64,000 nucleotides of DNA from Flexivirga aerilata (GTDB taxonomy: Bacteria > Actinomycetota > Actinomycetes > Actinomycetales > Dermatophilaceae), in the NCBI RefSeq assembly GCF_013002715.1, contig NZ_JABENB010000002.1, forward strand, positions 682,001 to 746,000, in the 5' to 3' direction. The notes below the pieces were generated by a model. It ran no database searches. It saw only the letters and a program-made list of their open reading frames with translations, and was not told where the DNA came from. This document shows, in pieces, positions 26,238-35,383 of this stretch; within the stretch, counting starts at the first letter, position 1; the number at the start of each line of letters is the position of its first letter. The position numbers and the translations under genes are program-made.

Positions 26238-28601
26238 ATGACGCAGGCCCCGTGGCGCGACCCCTCGCGCTCACTCGACGAGCGCGTCGAGTCGCTGCTC
26301 GCCGAGCTCAGCACGGAGGAGAAGGTCGCCCAGCTCGGCTCGTTCTGGGAGCGGCCCGCCGACCCCGACGCCGAGGGTGACGTCGCACCGATGCAGTCGG
26401 CCTTCGACGAAGGCCGGCGGACCCTGGCGGAGGCCGCGTCGAACGGTCTCGGGCACCTCACCCGGCCGTACGGATCGGCACCGGTCGATCCCGTGCAAGG
26501 GGCCCAATTGCTCCGTGCCGCACAGGAATTCGTGGCGGACAACAACCGGCTCGGCATCCCGGCGATCGCACACGACGAGTGCCTCACCGGCTTCACGATG
26601 CTCGGGGCGACCTGCTATCCGGCTGCCATCGCGTGGGGTGCGTCGTTCGAGCCGGCGCTGGTGCACGAGATGGCGCGGCGGATCGGCGCCGACATGCACG
26701 CGCTCGGGGTGCACCAGGGCTTGTCGCCGGTGCTGGACGTGGTGCGGGACTACCGCTGGGGCCGGGTCGAGGAGACGATGGGGGAGGACCCCTACGTCGT
26801 CGGGACGCTCGGGACCGCCTACGTGCAGGGGCTGCAGGAGTCCGGGGTGATCGCCACGCTCAAGCACTTCGCCGGCTACTCGGCCTCCCGTGCCGGGCGC
26901 AATCATGCGCCGGTGTCGATCGGGCGCCGGGAGTTGGAGGACGTGATTCTCGTGCCGTTCGAGATGGCCGTGCGGCTGGGCCGGGCCGGGTCGGTGATGA
27001 ACTCCTACTCCGACGTGGACGGCGAGCCACCGGCGGCGTCATACCGGATGTTGACCGAAATCCTCAGGGATCGTTGGGGATTCGACGGCACGGTCGTCTC
27101 CGACTACTGGGCGGTGACCTTCCTCGACACCATGCACCGGGTCGCCGCATCCCATGCCGACGCCGGAGAGCAGGCGCTGGCCGCGGGGCTCGACGTGGAG
27201 CTGCCGGAGACAAGCTGCTTCACCGATCTGGCCGACGCCGTCCTCGCGGGCCGCGTCGACCCGGAAGTGCTGGACACCGCGGTGCGGCGCGTGCTGCGCC
27301 AGAAGGTGCAGCTGGGGCTGGTGGACGACGGCTGGTCACCCGCGCCCGACGCTCAGGCATCGGCAGCGATCGAGGTCGACAGCGACGACAATCGCGCCCA
27401 TGCTCGTCGTATGGCGGAACGCTCGATCGTGCTGGTGCGCAACGAGTCCGGCCTGCTCCCGCTCGGCTCCAGTGCACGCCGGATCGGCCTCATCGGACCG
27501 TCCGCGGTGCAACCGCGCACCTACCTCGGGTGCTACACCTTCCCCAACCACGTGCTGTCCCGCTACGCCGAACACGGTGCCGGCATCGCACTGCAGACCG
27601 TGCTCGACGCTCTCCGGGAGGAGCTGCCGGAGGCGGAGGTCGAGCACGCCGGCGGCGTCGACTTCACCGACCCCGACACGTCAGGCATCGCCGAGGCGCT
27701 CGATCTCGTGACCCGCAGCGACCTCGTGGTGCTGACCGTGGGCGACCTGGCGGGCCTCTTCGGCCGGGGCACCTCGGGCGAAGGCTGCGACGTGGTCGAT
27801 CTCGCGCTGCCGGGTGCCCAGCCGCAGCTGGTCTCTGCCGTGCTCGACGCGGCCGCAGAGCGTGGCGTTCCCGTGGTGCTGGTGCTGATCACCGGAAGGC
27901 CTTATGCCGTAGGCGAATACGTCGATCGGTGCTCGGCCATCGTCCAGGCGTTCATGCCCGGCGAGGAAGGCGGCGCGGCGATCGCCGGCGTGCTGAGCGG
28001 CCGGGTCAACCCGAGCGGGAAACTGCCCGTCGGCCTGCCGGCGCTCCGCGGCGGCCAGCCCGGCACCTATCTCGGGCCGCTACTCGCGACCGCGAACGAC
28101 GGCGTCTCCAACCTCGACCCGCGTCCCGCCTTCGCCTTCGGGCACGGCCTCAGCTACACCACGTTCGACGTCGTCGACCTGACCCTGTCCAGCGACACCA
28201 TCGCAGCCGACGGCGAGCTCGAGGTCGGCGTGACGGTGCGCAACACCGGCGACCGGCCCGGCGCCGAGGTGGTGCAGCTCTACCTGTCCGACCCGGTCGC
28301 ACAGGTCGTCCGTCCCGTGCGCCTGCTCGCCGGTTTTGCGAAGGTCGACCTCGAGCCGGACACCGAGGCTCGCGTGACCTTCCACCTGCACGCCGACCGG
28401 CTCTCCTTCACCGGCCGTGACGGTCGCCGGGTCGTCGAGCCGGGCGACGTCGACGTCGCCGTCGGCACGTCGAGCGACGACCTGCCATTGGTCGAGTCGT
28501 TCCGCGTCGAGGGCCCGCTACGGGTCGTGCCGGAAGGACGACAACTGGACACACCGGTCGCTGTCAGCGAAGCGAAATCCATGATGAGAGTGAGGAATTG
28601 A
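26238..28601 (+). CDS. GH3 beta-xylosidase/beta-glucosidase
   Basis: A 787-residue glycoside hydrolase family 3 enzyme with no signal peptide, so it acts on imported oligosaccharides in the cytoplasm. Seen: N-terminal barrel with VATLKHFAGYS-like motif (IATLKHFAGY), SVMNSYSDVDGEPPAAS, catalytic nucleophile Asp289 in GTVVSDYWAV, the second alpha/beta domain (LVVLTVGDLAGLFGRGTSGEG), GHGLSYTTF, and a C-terminal fibronectin-III-like domain (VTVRNTGDRPGAEVVQLYLSD). Beta-xylosidase is favoured by the adjacent xylA and bxl-like context. ATG 26238 has AAGGAG 5 nt upstream; ATG 26214 is less likely. Confidence 0.88.
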   Translation: MTQAPWRDPSRSLDERVESLLAELSTEEKVAQLGSFWERPADPDAEGDVAPMQSAFDEGRRTLAEAASNGLGHLTRPYGSAPVDPVQGAQLLRAAQEFVADNNRLGIPAIAHDECLTGFTMLGATCYPAAIAWGASFEPALVHEMARRIGADMHALGVHQGLSPVLDVVRDYRWGRVEETMGEDPYVVGTLGTAYVQGLQESGVIATLKHFAGYSASRAGRNHAPVSIGRRELEDVILVPFEMAVRLGRAGSVMNSYSDVDGEPPAASYRMLTEILRDRWGFDGTVVSDYWAVTFLDTMHRVAASHADAGEQALAAGLDVELPETSCFTDLADAVLAGRVDPEVLDTAVRRVLRQKVQLGLVDDGWSPAPDAQASAAIEVDSDDNRAHARRMAERSIVLVRNESGLLPLGSSARRIGLIGPSAVQPRTYLGCYTFPNHVLSRYAEHGAGIALQTVLDALREELPEAEVEHAGGVDFTDPDTSGIAEALDLVTRSDLVVLTVGDLAGLFGRGTSGEGCDVVDLALPGAQPQLVSAVLDAAAERGVPVVLVLITGRPYAVGEYVDRCSAIVQAFMPGEEGGAAIAGVLSGRVNPSGKLPVGLPALRGGQPGTYLGPLLATANDGVSNLDPRPAFAFGHGLSYTTFDVVDLTLSSDTIAADGELEVGVTVRNTGDRPGAEVVQLYLSDPVAQVVRPVRLLAGFAKVDLEPDTEARVTFHLHADRLSFTGRDGRRVVEPGDVDVAVGTSSDDLPLVESFRVEGPLRVVPEGRQLDTPVAVSEAKSMMRVRN

Positions 28602-28604
28602 CGT

Positions 28605-29798
28605 ATGACGACCCCTACTGCCACGCCGACTCCGGCGGACAAGTTCTCCTTCGGTCTGTGGACCGTCGGCTGGACCGGTGCCGACCCGTTCGGTGCCGCA
28701 ACGCGTGCGCCGCTCGAGCCGTGGGACTACGTGAAGCAGCTCGGCGAGCTCGGGGTGTGGGGCATCACCTTCCACGACAACGACGTCTTCCAGTTCGACG
28801 CGGACGAGCAGACGAAGCGCTCCCGCGTCACGCAGCTCAAGGAAGCCTGCGACAGTGCGGGCATCGTGATCGAGATGGTCACCACCAACACCTTCACCCA
28901 TCCGGTCTTCAAGGACGGTGGACTGACCAGCAACGACCGGGGAGTGCGGCGCTTCGGGCTGCGCAAGATCCTGCAGGCGGTCGACCTCGCCGCCGAGTGC
29001 GGCGCCAGCACGTTCGTGATGTGGGGCGGCCGTGAGGGCGCGGAGTATGACGGCAGCAAGAACCTCCATGCCGCGTTCGACCGTTACAAGGAGGGCCTGG
29101 ACACCGTTGCGTCATACATCAAGGAGCGGGGGTACGACCTGCGGATTGCGTTGGAACCCAAGCCGAACGAGCCTCGCGGCGACATCCTGCTGCCGACCGT
29201 CGGACACGCCCTCGCCTTGATCGCCGAGTTGGACAACGGCGACATCGTCGGGCTCAACCCGGAGACGGGGCACGAGCAGATGGCCAACCTCAACTACAGC
29301 CACCAGCTCGCGCAGGCGCTGTGGAGCGGCAAGCTCTTCCACCTGGACCTCAACGGCCAGCGCGGCCTGAAGTACGACCAGGACCTGGTCTTCGGTCACG
29401 GTGACCTGCTGTCGGCGTTCTTCACGGTGGACCTGCTCGAGAACGGCTTCCCCGGGCAGCCCGACGCACCGCGCTACACCGGACCGCGACACTTCGACTA
29501 CAAGCCCTCGCGCACCGAGAACATGCAGGGCGTGTGGGATTCGGCGCGGGCCTGCATGTCGACCTACCTGCTGCTCGCCGACAAGGCGCGCGCCTTCCGC
29601 GCCGACCCCAGGGTCACCGAGGCGATGGACTACGCGGGCGTCAGCTCGCTGCAGCAACCCACGCTCGACGCGGGGGAGTCGGTGAGTGACTTCCTGGCCG
29701 CAACGGACGAGACGTTCGACGTCGAGGCGGCCGCGGACCGCGACTACGGCTTCGTGCGCCTCAACCAGCTCGCCGTCGAGCACCTGACCGGACGCTGA
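28605..29798 (+). CDS. xylA: Xylose isomerase
   Basis: A 397-residue TIM-barrel enzyme converting D-xylose to D-xylulose. Actinobacterial XylA landmarks: [26 protein letters not shown] with the catalytic His/Asp, [13 protein letters not shown], the metal ligand Glu in [24 protein letters not shown], and FHLDLNGQ. Three nt after the GH3 stop, hence the same transcript. The D-xylulose needs a xylulokinase; the only one in the window is at 59533. Confidence 0.96.
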   Translation: MTTPTATPTPADKFSFGLWTVGWTGADPFGAATRAPLEPWDYVKQLGELGVWGITFHDNDVFQFDADEQTKRSRVTQLKEACDSAGIVIEMVTTNTFTHPVFKDGGLTSNDRGVRRFGLRKILQAVDLAAECGASTFVMWGGREGAEYDGSKNLHAAFDRYKEGLDTVASYIKERGYDLRIALEPKPNEPRGDILLPTVGHALALIAELDNGDIVGLNPETGHEQMANLNYSHQLAQALWSGKLFHLDLNGQRGLKYDQDLVFGHGDLLSAFFTVDLLENGFPGQPDAPRYTGPRHFDYKPSRTENMQGVWDSARACMSTYLLLADKARAFRADPRVTEAMDYAGVSSLQQPTLDAGESVSDFLAATDETFDVEAAADRDYGFVRLNQLAVEHLTGR

Positions 29799-29808
29799 AA
29801 GGACCGCA

Positions 29809-32052
29809 GTGACAACGCAATCGACACCACCGGCCGAGGTCGACGTCGCGGCGCTCCCACTGGAGACCAAGGCGGAGCTCTTCGCCGGGAAGAACTTCTG
29901 GGCCACGGTCGACGTGCCGGACGCCGGGATCGAGAGCGTGCAGGTCGCGGACGGTCCGCACGGCCTGCGCAAGGCGACCGGTGACGAGCTCGGGCTCAAC
30001 GAGGCCGCGCCGGCGACCTGCTTCCCGCCGGCCGTCGCGGTCGGGAACAGCTGGAGCACGGACGCCGCTCGGCAGGTCGGGGCGGCGATCGCCGTCGAGG
30101 CCCGCGCGCTCGGGGTCGACATCGTGCTCGGCCCGGGCGTCAACATCAAGCGCACGCCGCTGTGCGGTCGCAACTTCGAGTACTACTCGGAGGACCCGTT
30201 GCTCGCGGGGACGCTGGGCGCGGCCCATGTCGAGGCTCAGCAGGGCGGCGGGGTCGGGGCGTCGGTGAAACACTTCGCGGCCAACAACCAGGAGACCGAG
30301 CGGATGCGCGTCGACGCGCAGATCGACGAACGGACGCTGCGGGAGATCTACCTGCCGGCGTTCGAGCGGGTCGTGCGAGAGAACCGCGCGGCGACGGTCA
30401 TGGCGTCGTACAACAAGATCAACGGCACGCACGCGACCGAGAACCCGTGGCTGCTCACCGAAGTCCTCAGGGAACAGTGGGGATTCGACGGTCTGGTGAT
30501 GTCCGACTGGGGTGCGGTCGAGGACCCGGTGGCGTCGGTGGCCGCCGGCCTCGACCTGCAGATGCCGGGCCCGGCGTCCGCCTCCGCGTCGGCAATTGTG
30601 GACGCGGTGCGGTCCGGCGACCTGGCCGAGGCCGACCTCGACCGCGCCGTCGCCAGCGTCCTCGCGCTGCGGCGCTGGAGCGCCGGCCGCGGCGGTGACT
30701 TCGACGTCGACGCCCATCACGCGATCGCGCGTGAGGTGGCGGCATCGTGTGCGGTGCTGCTGAAGAACGACGGCGACGTCCTGCCCCTGCGCCCGGAGAC
30801 GTCGGTGGCGGTGATCGGGGAGTTTGCCCGCACCCCGCGGTTCCAGGGCGGCGGGAGCTCGCGCGTCAACCCCACGCGGGTCGAGGGCGCCTGGGAGACG
30901 ATCCGGTCGCGGGTCGGCGACGGCGCGGTGTTCGCCGCGGGCTTCACGCTCGACGGCAGTGGCGATGCTGAGTCGCTCCGCAGCGAAGCGGTCGCTGCCG
31001 CTCGAAATGCCGTCGTCGCAGTGGTTTTCGCCGGTCTCGCGGACGACGACGAGTCCGAGGGCTTCGACCGCGACCGGCTGAGCCTGCCGGAGGACCAGGT
31101 GGAGCTGATCCGGGCGGTGGCGGCCGCCGCCCCGCGCACAGTGGTGGTGCTGTCGCACGGCGGCGTCGTGACGCTCGAAGGCTGGCACGACGACGTCGAC
31201 GCGGTGCTCGACGGCTTCCTGCTCGGGCAGGCGGGTGGCGCCGCGCTCGTCGACCTGATCTACGGCGCGAGCAACCCGTCCGGGCGCCTCTCGGAGACGA
31301 TCCCGACCAGCCTCGAGAGCACGTCGGCATACCTCAATTTCCCCGGCGATCATCGCGAAGTGCGTTACGGCGAGGGCGTTTTCGTGGGTTACCGCGCCTA
31401 CCAGACCGTCGGCACGCTGGTGCGTTACCCCTTCGGGCACGGGCTGAGCTACACGACCTTCGGCACCACCGACCTTGCTGCCGAGGCGACCGGTCCGGTG
31501 TCGGCACGCGTCACCGCGACGGTGACCAACACCGGAACACGGGAGGGCCGGCAGGTCGTGCAACTGTATGTCGGTGCTCCCGCAGGCCCGGTGCACCGCC
31601 CGCGGCGCGAACTGCGCGCGTTCACGTCGGTCACCCTGGCGCCGGGACAGTCCGAGCAGGTGAGCTTCGAGCTCGACAGCCGGGCGTTCGCCTACTGGGA
31701 CGTCGACGACGCACAGTGGGTGGTGCCGGCCGGTCGCTACCGGATCGAGATCGGCGACAACGCGCGGGACATCGTCGCGGCGGCCGAGGTCGAGCTGGAC
31801 GGCAACGAGCCGGTGCGGGCGCTGACCCGCAAGTCCTCGATCGACGAATGGCTGGACCACCCGGTGATCGGCGGCGACCTGCTCGCCGAAGAGCTCGCAA
31901 AACTGTTGCCGGAGAAGGAAGCCGCGATGATGCGGGCCAACCCCGCGGTGCTGCGGCTGATGGGTTCGATGCCCGCCGACAAGGCGCTCACGATGTTCGG
32001 CGCGGACGACGCGGTGCCGGCCCTCGACGAGCTCGCGGCGCGCACGAGGTGA
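29809..32052 (+). CDS. GH3 beta-glucosidase/xylosidase, second copy
   Basis: A 747-residue GH3 enzyme, again without signal peptide and only distantly similar to the 26238 enzyme. Landmarks: VQVADGPHGLRK, DIVLGPGVNIKRTPLCGRNFEYYSEDP, VKHFAANNQE, MASYNKINGTHATENPWLL, nucleophile Asp233 in LVMSDWGAV, YPFGHGLSYTTF and a C-terminal Fn3-like domain. Region after residue 650 adds a helical extension (IDEWLDHPVIGG, MMRANPAVLRLMGSMP) common in BglX-like cytosolic beta-glucosidases. GTG 29809 has AAAGGA upstream. Last gene of the operon. Confidence 0.88.
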   Translation: MTTQSTPPAEVDVAALPLETKAELFAGKNFWATVDVPDAGIESVQVADGPHGLRKATGDELGLNEAAPATCFPPAVAVGNSWSTDAARQVGAAIAVEARALGVDIVLGPGVNIKRTPLCGRNFEYYSEDPLLAGTLGAAHVEAQQGGGVGASVKHFAANNQETERMRVDAQIDERTLREIYLPAFERVVRENRAATVMASYNKINGTHATENPWLLTEVLREQWGFDGLVMSDWGAVEDPVASVAAGLDLQMPGPASASASAIVDAVRSGDLAEADLDRAVASVLALRRWSAGRGGDFDVDAHHAIAREVAASCAVLLKNDGDVLPLRPETSVAVIGEFARTPRFQGGGSSRVNPTRVEGAWETIRSRVGDGAVFAAGFTLDGSGDAESLRSEAVAAARNAVVAVVFAGLADDDESEGFDRDRLSLPEDQVELIRAVAAAAPRTVVVLSHGGVVTLEGWHDDVDAVLDGFLLGQAGGAALVDLIYGASNPSGRLSETIPTSLESTSAYLNFPGDHREVRYGEGVFVGYRAYQTVGTLVRYPFGHGLSYTTFGTTDLAAEATGPVSARVTATVTNTGTREGRQVVQLYVGAPAGPVHRPRRELRAFTSVTLAPGQSEQVSFELDSRAFAYWDVDDAQWVVPAGRYRIEIGDNARDIVAAAEVELDGNEPVRALTRKSSIDEWLDHPVIGGDLLAEELAKLLPEKEAAMMRANPAVLRLMGSMPADKALTMFGADDAVPALDELAARTR

Positions 32053-32061
32053 CGGTCACCT
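32047..32061. other. 15-bp palindrome between convergent stop codons
   Basis: AGGTGAC-G-GTCACCT spans the GH3 stop. Too short for a strong terminator; its role, if any, is unclear. Confidence 0.3.
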
Positions 32062-32063
32062 GG

Positions 32064-33137
32064 TCAGCTCAGGGCCGCCTCGGTGATCGGCAGGTATCGC
32101 GCGGCGTGCACCAGCACCTGCGTGTTGTCGCTGAGCTGGCTGAGGTTGCCGACCGGCCGTAGCTGCCGGACTGCTGGGTCGCCGATCGACGCGAGGAGTG
32201 CGGTCGCGAACCGGTCGGCGCCCAGCACCCGGAAGGGCCGGTCGTGGAACGCCCGTGGCGCGGGATCGACCGGGGGTGTGATGCCGAGCTCGTTGTGTCG
32301 CTGCGCGAGGTGGGTTGCAGCCAGTAGATATTCACGTTCTCGCTCGGCGGGATCGCCGGCCCGGACGGTGGCCAGCAACTGCCCGTGCAGACCGGCCGAA
32401 CCCGGCAGCGCGGCCACCGCACTCCCGAGCCATTTGGCGTATGGCGGGTAACGGCGCTCCATCAGCAGCGCGAGCTGCATGAGGTCGCGGACGATGCGTG
32501 CGGCAATGACCGATGCGCCGAGGGCGTCGCCGACCTCCCCGGCCCGAGCCATGAGGTGCTCGTCCTGGCCGACCCGGTCCCACCCTGCGGCCAGCACGTA
32601 TCGCCAGACGTCGTCCGGATACCACGCGAGAGCCGTTCGTACGCGACCGAGTTCGCCGGTGTCGTCGTGATGGACAGCCCCGCCGGTGACCTCGGCGAGA
32701 CGCTGGGTCGGCATGGACAGCCAGCGCAGCACGCTGACGCTGTCGCGCGGGTCGAAGCCGAGCGCCGCGGTGAGCCAGTCGCCGAGCGTGGTGACCTCCA
32801 CGCCGTGTCGCGGCGCGTCGGGAGCGGGGGTGCGCGAGGCGCGGCGGTGGGCGAGATCGATCGGCCACCCGGCGACGTGCGGCGGGAGGTGCTGGTCGAG
32901 CACCTCGTGGAGCCGGCCGCCGTGACGGGCCAGGTCGCGCGGGGTGAGGAAGAGTTGGAGGCGCGGGCCCCAGTCGTGGTCGGTGGAGCGCGCGGTGTCG
33001 AACCCGAGCACCTCCGACCCGCCGCCGAGCAGCGCTGCCGCGTGCGGGAGCCCGGGGAGGTGGCGGAAGAGGAGCGGCGCGACGGCCTCGTCATACAGCA
33101 TCCGGGAGAGGGTGCGTCCGGGCACGAAGTCGGGCAT
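32064..33137 (-). CDS. DUF4037 domain protein
   Basis: A 357-residue protein. Residues 40-70 (GSEVLGFDTARSTDHDWGPRLQLFL) resemble the G-S / D-x-D core of nucleotidyltransferases, and the rest matches the DUF4037 family: WLSMPTQRLAEVTGGAVHHDDTGEL, AWYPDDVWRYVLAAGWDRVGQDEH and RYPPYAKWLGSA. Some members are annotated as putative nucleotidyltransferases; function unproven. Convergent with the second GH3 gene, the stops being 12 nt apart around a 15-bp palindrome. Confidence 0.8.
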   Translation of the reverse strand: MPDFVPGRTLSRMLYDEAVAPLLFRHLPGLPHAAALLGGGSEVLGFDTARSTDHDWGPRLQLFLTPRDLARHGGRLHEVLDQHLPPHVAGWPIDLAHRRASRTPAPDAPRHGVEVTTLGDWLTAALGFDPRDSVSVLRWLSMPTQRLAEVTGGAVHHDDTGELGRVRTALAWYPDDVWRYVLAAGWDRVGQDEHLMARAGEVGDALGASVIAARIVRDLMQLALLMERRYPPYAKWLGSAVAALPGSAGLHGQLLATVRAGDPAEREREYLLAATHLAQRHNELGITPPVDPAPRAFHDRPFRVLGADRFATALLASIGDPAVRQLRPVGNLSQLSDNTQVLVHAARYLPITEAALS

Positions 33138-33176
33138 GACCTCAAGCCTGCCAGCCGCGCGCCTACCTCAGGCGAT

Positions 33177-33193
33177 CGTTAGACTGCCTAACG
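33177..33193 (+). promoter_or_regulatory. Inverted-repeat operator with -10 TAGACT of the MFS gene
   Basis: CGTTAG-ACTGC-CTAACG is a perfect 6-bp inverted repeat that ends on the base before ATG 33194. The -10 TAGACT (33180-33185) lies within it, so a bound regulator would block polymerase. The regulator is not encoded next to it. Confidence 0.55.
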
Positions 33194-34468
33194 ATGACCG
33201 CGACGCCCGACTTCGACCTCCGACGACTGGCGATCCCGGCATACGGTCCGTCGCTGCTCTTCGGGGTGGCCGAGGGCGCGATGCTCCCGGTGATCCCGCT
33301 CTCCGCACGCGACCTCGGCGGGTCGGTCGCCGTCGCGGCCCTGATGATCACGCTGCTCAATGTCGGCTCGCTGCTGTTCAACGTGCCGAGCTCCATGATC
33401 ACCGCGCGGTATGGCGAGCGCCACGCACTCATCGGCGCCTCCGTCGTCGGGGTCCTCTCCGCCGCGTGCTGCATGCTCGCCACGTCGCTCGCGATGTTCG
33501 CGGTCGGTGTCTTCCTGCTCGGCGTCAGCGGGTCGGTCTTCATGCTCGCCCGGCAGAGCTATCTCACCGAGGCGGTCCCTGCGCACTTCCGGGCGCGCGC
33601 CCTGTCGACGCTCGGCGGGGTGGGCCGGGTCGGGATGTTTGCCGGGCCGTTCGCGGGTGCGGCCGCCATGGGCCTCTGGCACCTGCGCGGCGCCTACGCG
33701 GTGTGCGCGCTCGCGCTGGCGATCGCGGGCGTCCTCGGCGCCACTCTGCAGGACCTGCCGCCGCACCCGGCCAGGGCGGCCGCTGCACCGGCCACCGTGC
33801 GCGGTGTCCTGCGTGACCACCGCAAGGTCTTCCTCACGATCGGCATGGGCGTGCTGCTGGTGTCCGCGATCCGCGCCACGCGCCAGGCGGTGGTGCCGCT
33901 CTGGTCGGAGCACCTCGGCCTCAGCGCCCAGACCGCGTCGATCATCTACGGCGTCGCCGGCGGCATCGACATGCTCGTCTTCTACCCGGCCGGGAAGGTG
34001 ATGGACGTCTTCGGCCGCCGGTGGGTGACCGTGCCGTCGATGCTCGTGATGGGCCTGTCGATGATGGCGATCCCGCTGACCCAGGGCGCCGTCACGCTCT
34101 GCCTCGTCGCCTGCATCCTCGGCTTCGGCAACGGCATCGGGTCGGGCATGGTGATGACCCTCGGCGCCGACTACTCACCCGACGTCGGCCGGGCGCAGTT
34201 CCTCGGCATCTGGCGCGAGCTATCCGACGCGGGTCAGACCATCGGCCCCGCCGTGCTCTCCGGGGTGACCGCCGCGTTCGCGCTCGGTGCCGGCATCGTC
34301 ACCTCCGGTGCCGTCGGGCTCGCCGCGGCAGCGGTCATGTGGCGCTCGGTGCCGCCGCTCAGGACTCGAAACTCTGCTCCGCAGAAGGAAACTCGCCCGA
34401 CGCCACCTCTGCGGCATACGTCTGGGCAGCCCGGCCCAGCTCACCCCGCAGATCGGCATACTTCTTGA
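33194..34468 (+). CDS. MFS transporter (multidrug-efflux-like)
   Basis: A 424-residue major facilitator with twelve predicted segments; the loop-2 motif is [14 protein letters not shown]. Residues after about 390 ([19 protein letters not shown]) are hydrophilic and lie antisense to the panB 3' end: the coding regions overlap convergently by 110 bp, so this tail may be a by-product of losing an earlier stop. Drug efflux is a guess from family. Start fixed by the leaderless -10 and inverted repeat. Confidence 0.82.
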   Translation: MTATPDFDLRRLAIPAYGPSLLFGVAEGAMLPVIPLSARDLGGSVAVAALMITLLNVGSLLFNVPSSMITARYGERHALIGASVVGVLSAACCMLATSLAMFAVGVFLLGVSGSVFMLARQSYLTEAVPAHFRARALSTLGGVGRVGMFAGPFAGAAAMGLWHLRGAYAVCALALAIAGVLGATLQDLPPHPARAAAAPATVRGVLRDHRKVFLTIGMGVLLVSAIRATRQAVVPLWSEHLGLSAQTASIIYGVAGGIDMLVFYPAGKVMDVFGRRWVTVPSMLVMGLSMMAIPLTQGAVTLCLVACILGFGNGIGSGMVMTLGADYSPDVGRAQFLGIWRELSDAGQTIGPAVLSGVTAAFALGAGIVTSGAVGLAAAAVMWRSVPPLRTRNSAPQKETRPTPPLRHTSGQPGPAHPADRHTS

Positions 34469-35219
34469 CGAAGCGCGGCGACTTGCCGCCGCGCAGCCCG
34501 GCCATGTCCTGCCAGACCAGCACCTGGGCGTCGCAGTCGGGCCCGGCGCCGATGCCGATGGTCGGGATCGCCAGAGCCTCGGTCACCCGCTGGGCGGCCG
34601 GCGCCGGCACCATCTCCATCACCACCGCGAAGCAGCCCGCCTCCTGCAGCGCGAGCGCATCCTCGAGCAGCCGCTCCGCGCCGTCGCCGCGCCCCTGCAC
34701 CCGGTAGCCGCCGAGCACGTGCTCGCTCTGCGGGGTGAAGCCGATGTGGCCCATCACCGGGATGCCGGCCCGCACCAGCAGCTCGACCTCCGGGACCATC
34801 GCCTTGCCGCCCTCGAGCTTCACCGCGTGCGCCAGCCCCTCCTTCATGAAGCGGGTCGCCGTCGCGAGCGCCTGCTGCGGGCTGGCCTGGTAGGACCCGA
34901 ACGGCAGGTCCGCCACCACCATCGAGTGCGACGTCGCCGTCGCCACCGCCCGCACCAGCGGCACCAGGTGGTCGACGGTCACCGGCACGGTGGTCTCGAA
35001 GCCGAAGACGTTGTTGCCGGCCGAGTCGCCGACCAGCAGCACCGGGATGCCGGCCTCGTCGAAGATCTCCGCGGCATACATGTCGTATGCCGTGAGCATC
35101 GCCCACTTCTCGCCCTTGGCCTTCTTGGCCTGCAGGTGCGGGACTCGGACGCGGCGCTGCGGGGCCGCCTGGGCTCCGGTGCCGTAGGGGGCGCTGACCT
35201 CGGTGGGCTTGTCCGTCAT
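34359..35219 (-). CDS. panB: 3-methyl-2-oxobutanoate hydroxymethyltransferase
   Basis: A 286-residue enzyme of pantothenate synthesis that adds a hydroxymethyl group from methylene-THF to ketoisovalerate. Landmarks: [31 protein letters not shown] (metal Asp), [31 protein letters not shown] and [22 protein letters not shown]. Start ATG 35219 follows a leaderless -10. panC/panD are not in the window. panB near glnA2-glnE is also seen in mycobacteria. Confidence 0.95.
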   Translation of the reverse strand: MTDKPTEVSAPYGTGAQAAPQRRVRVPHLQAKKAKGEKWAMLTAYDMYAAEIFDEAGIPVLLVGDSAGNNVFGFETTVPVTVDHLVPLVRAVATATSHSMVVADLPFGSYQASPQQALATATRFMKEGLAHAVKLEGGKAMVPEVELLVRAGIPVMGHIGFTPQSEHVLGGYRVQGRGDGAERLLEDALALQEAGCFAVVMEMVPAPAAQRVTEALAIPTIGIGAGPDCDAQVLVWQDMAGLRGGKSPRFVKKYADLRGELGRAAQTYAAEVASGEFPSAEQSFES

Positions 35220-35226
35220 ACCGGCG

Positions 35227-35232
35227 ACCTTA
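35227..35232 (-). promoter_or_regulatory. -10 element TAAGGT of panB
   Basis: Minus-strand TAAGGT, seven bases (CGCCGGT), ATG 35219; leaderless. Confidence 0.45.
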
Positions 35233-35383
35233 TCGGCGGTGTGAAAATCGCCGCGAAGGGTAAAGGGCGTTCACAGAATTTCCAGGCTTTTCCCACCATT
35301 CGCCCAGCGAATGAGTCAAACTGCCAAAGTTGCCGTCCATCCCCGTCGCGGACGGCACAGATCGCCCAACACCCGGAGGAATT

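Noticed and set aside
29761..31860. 699-aa minus-strand open frame
   Set aside because: Antisense to the second GH3 gene, no recognisable motif.
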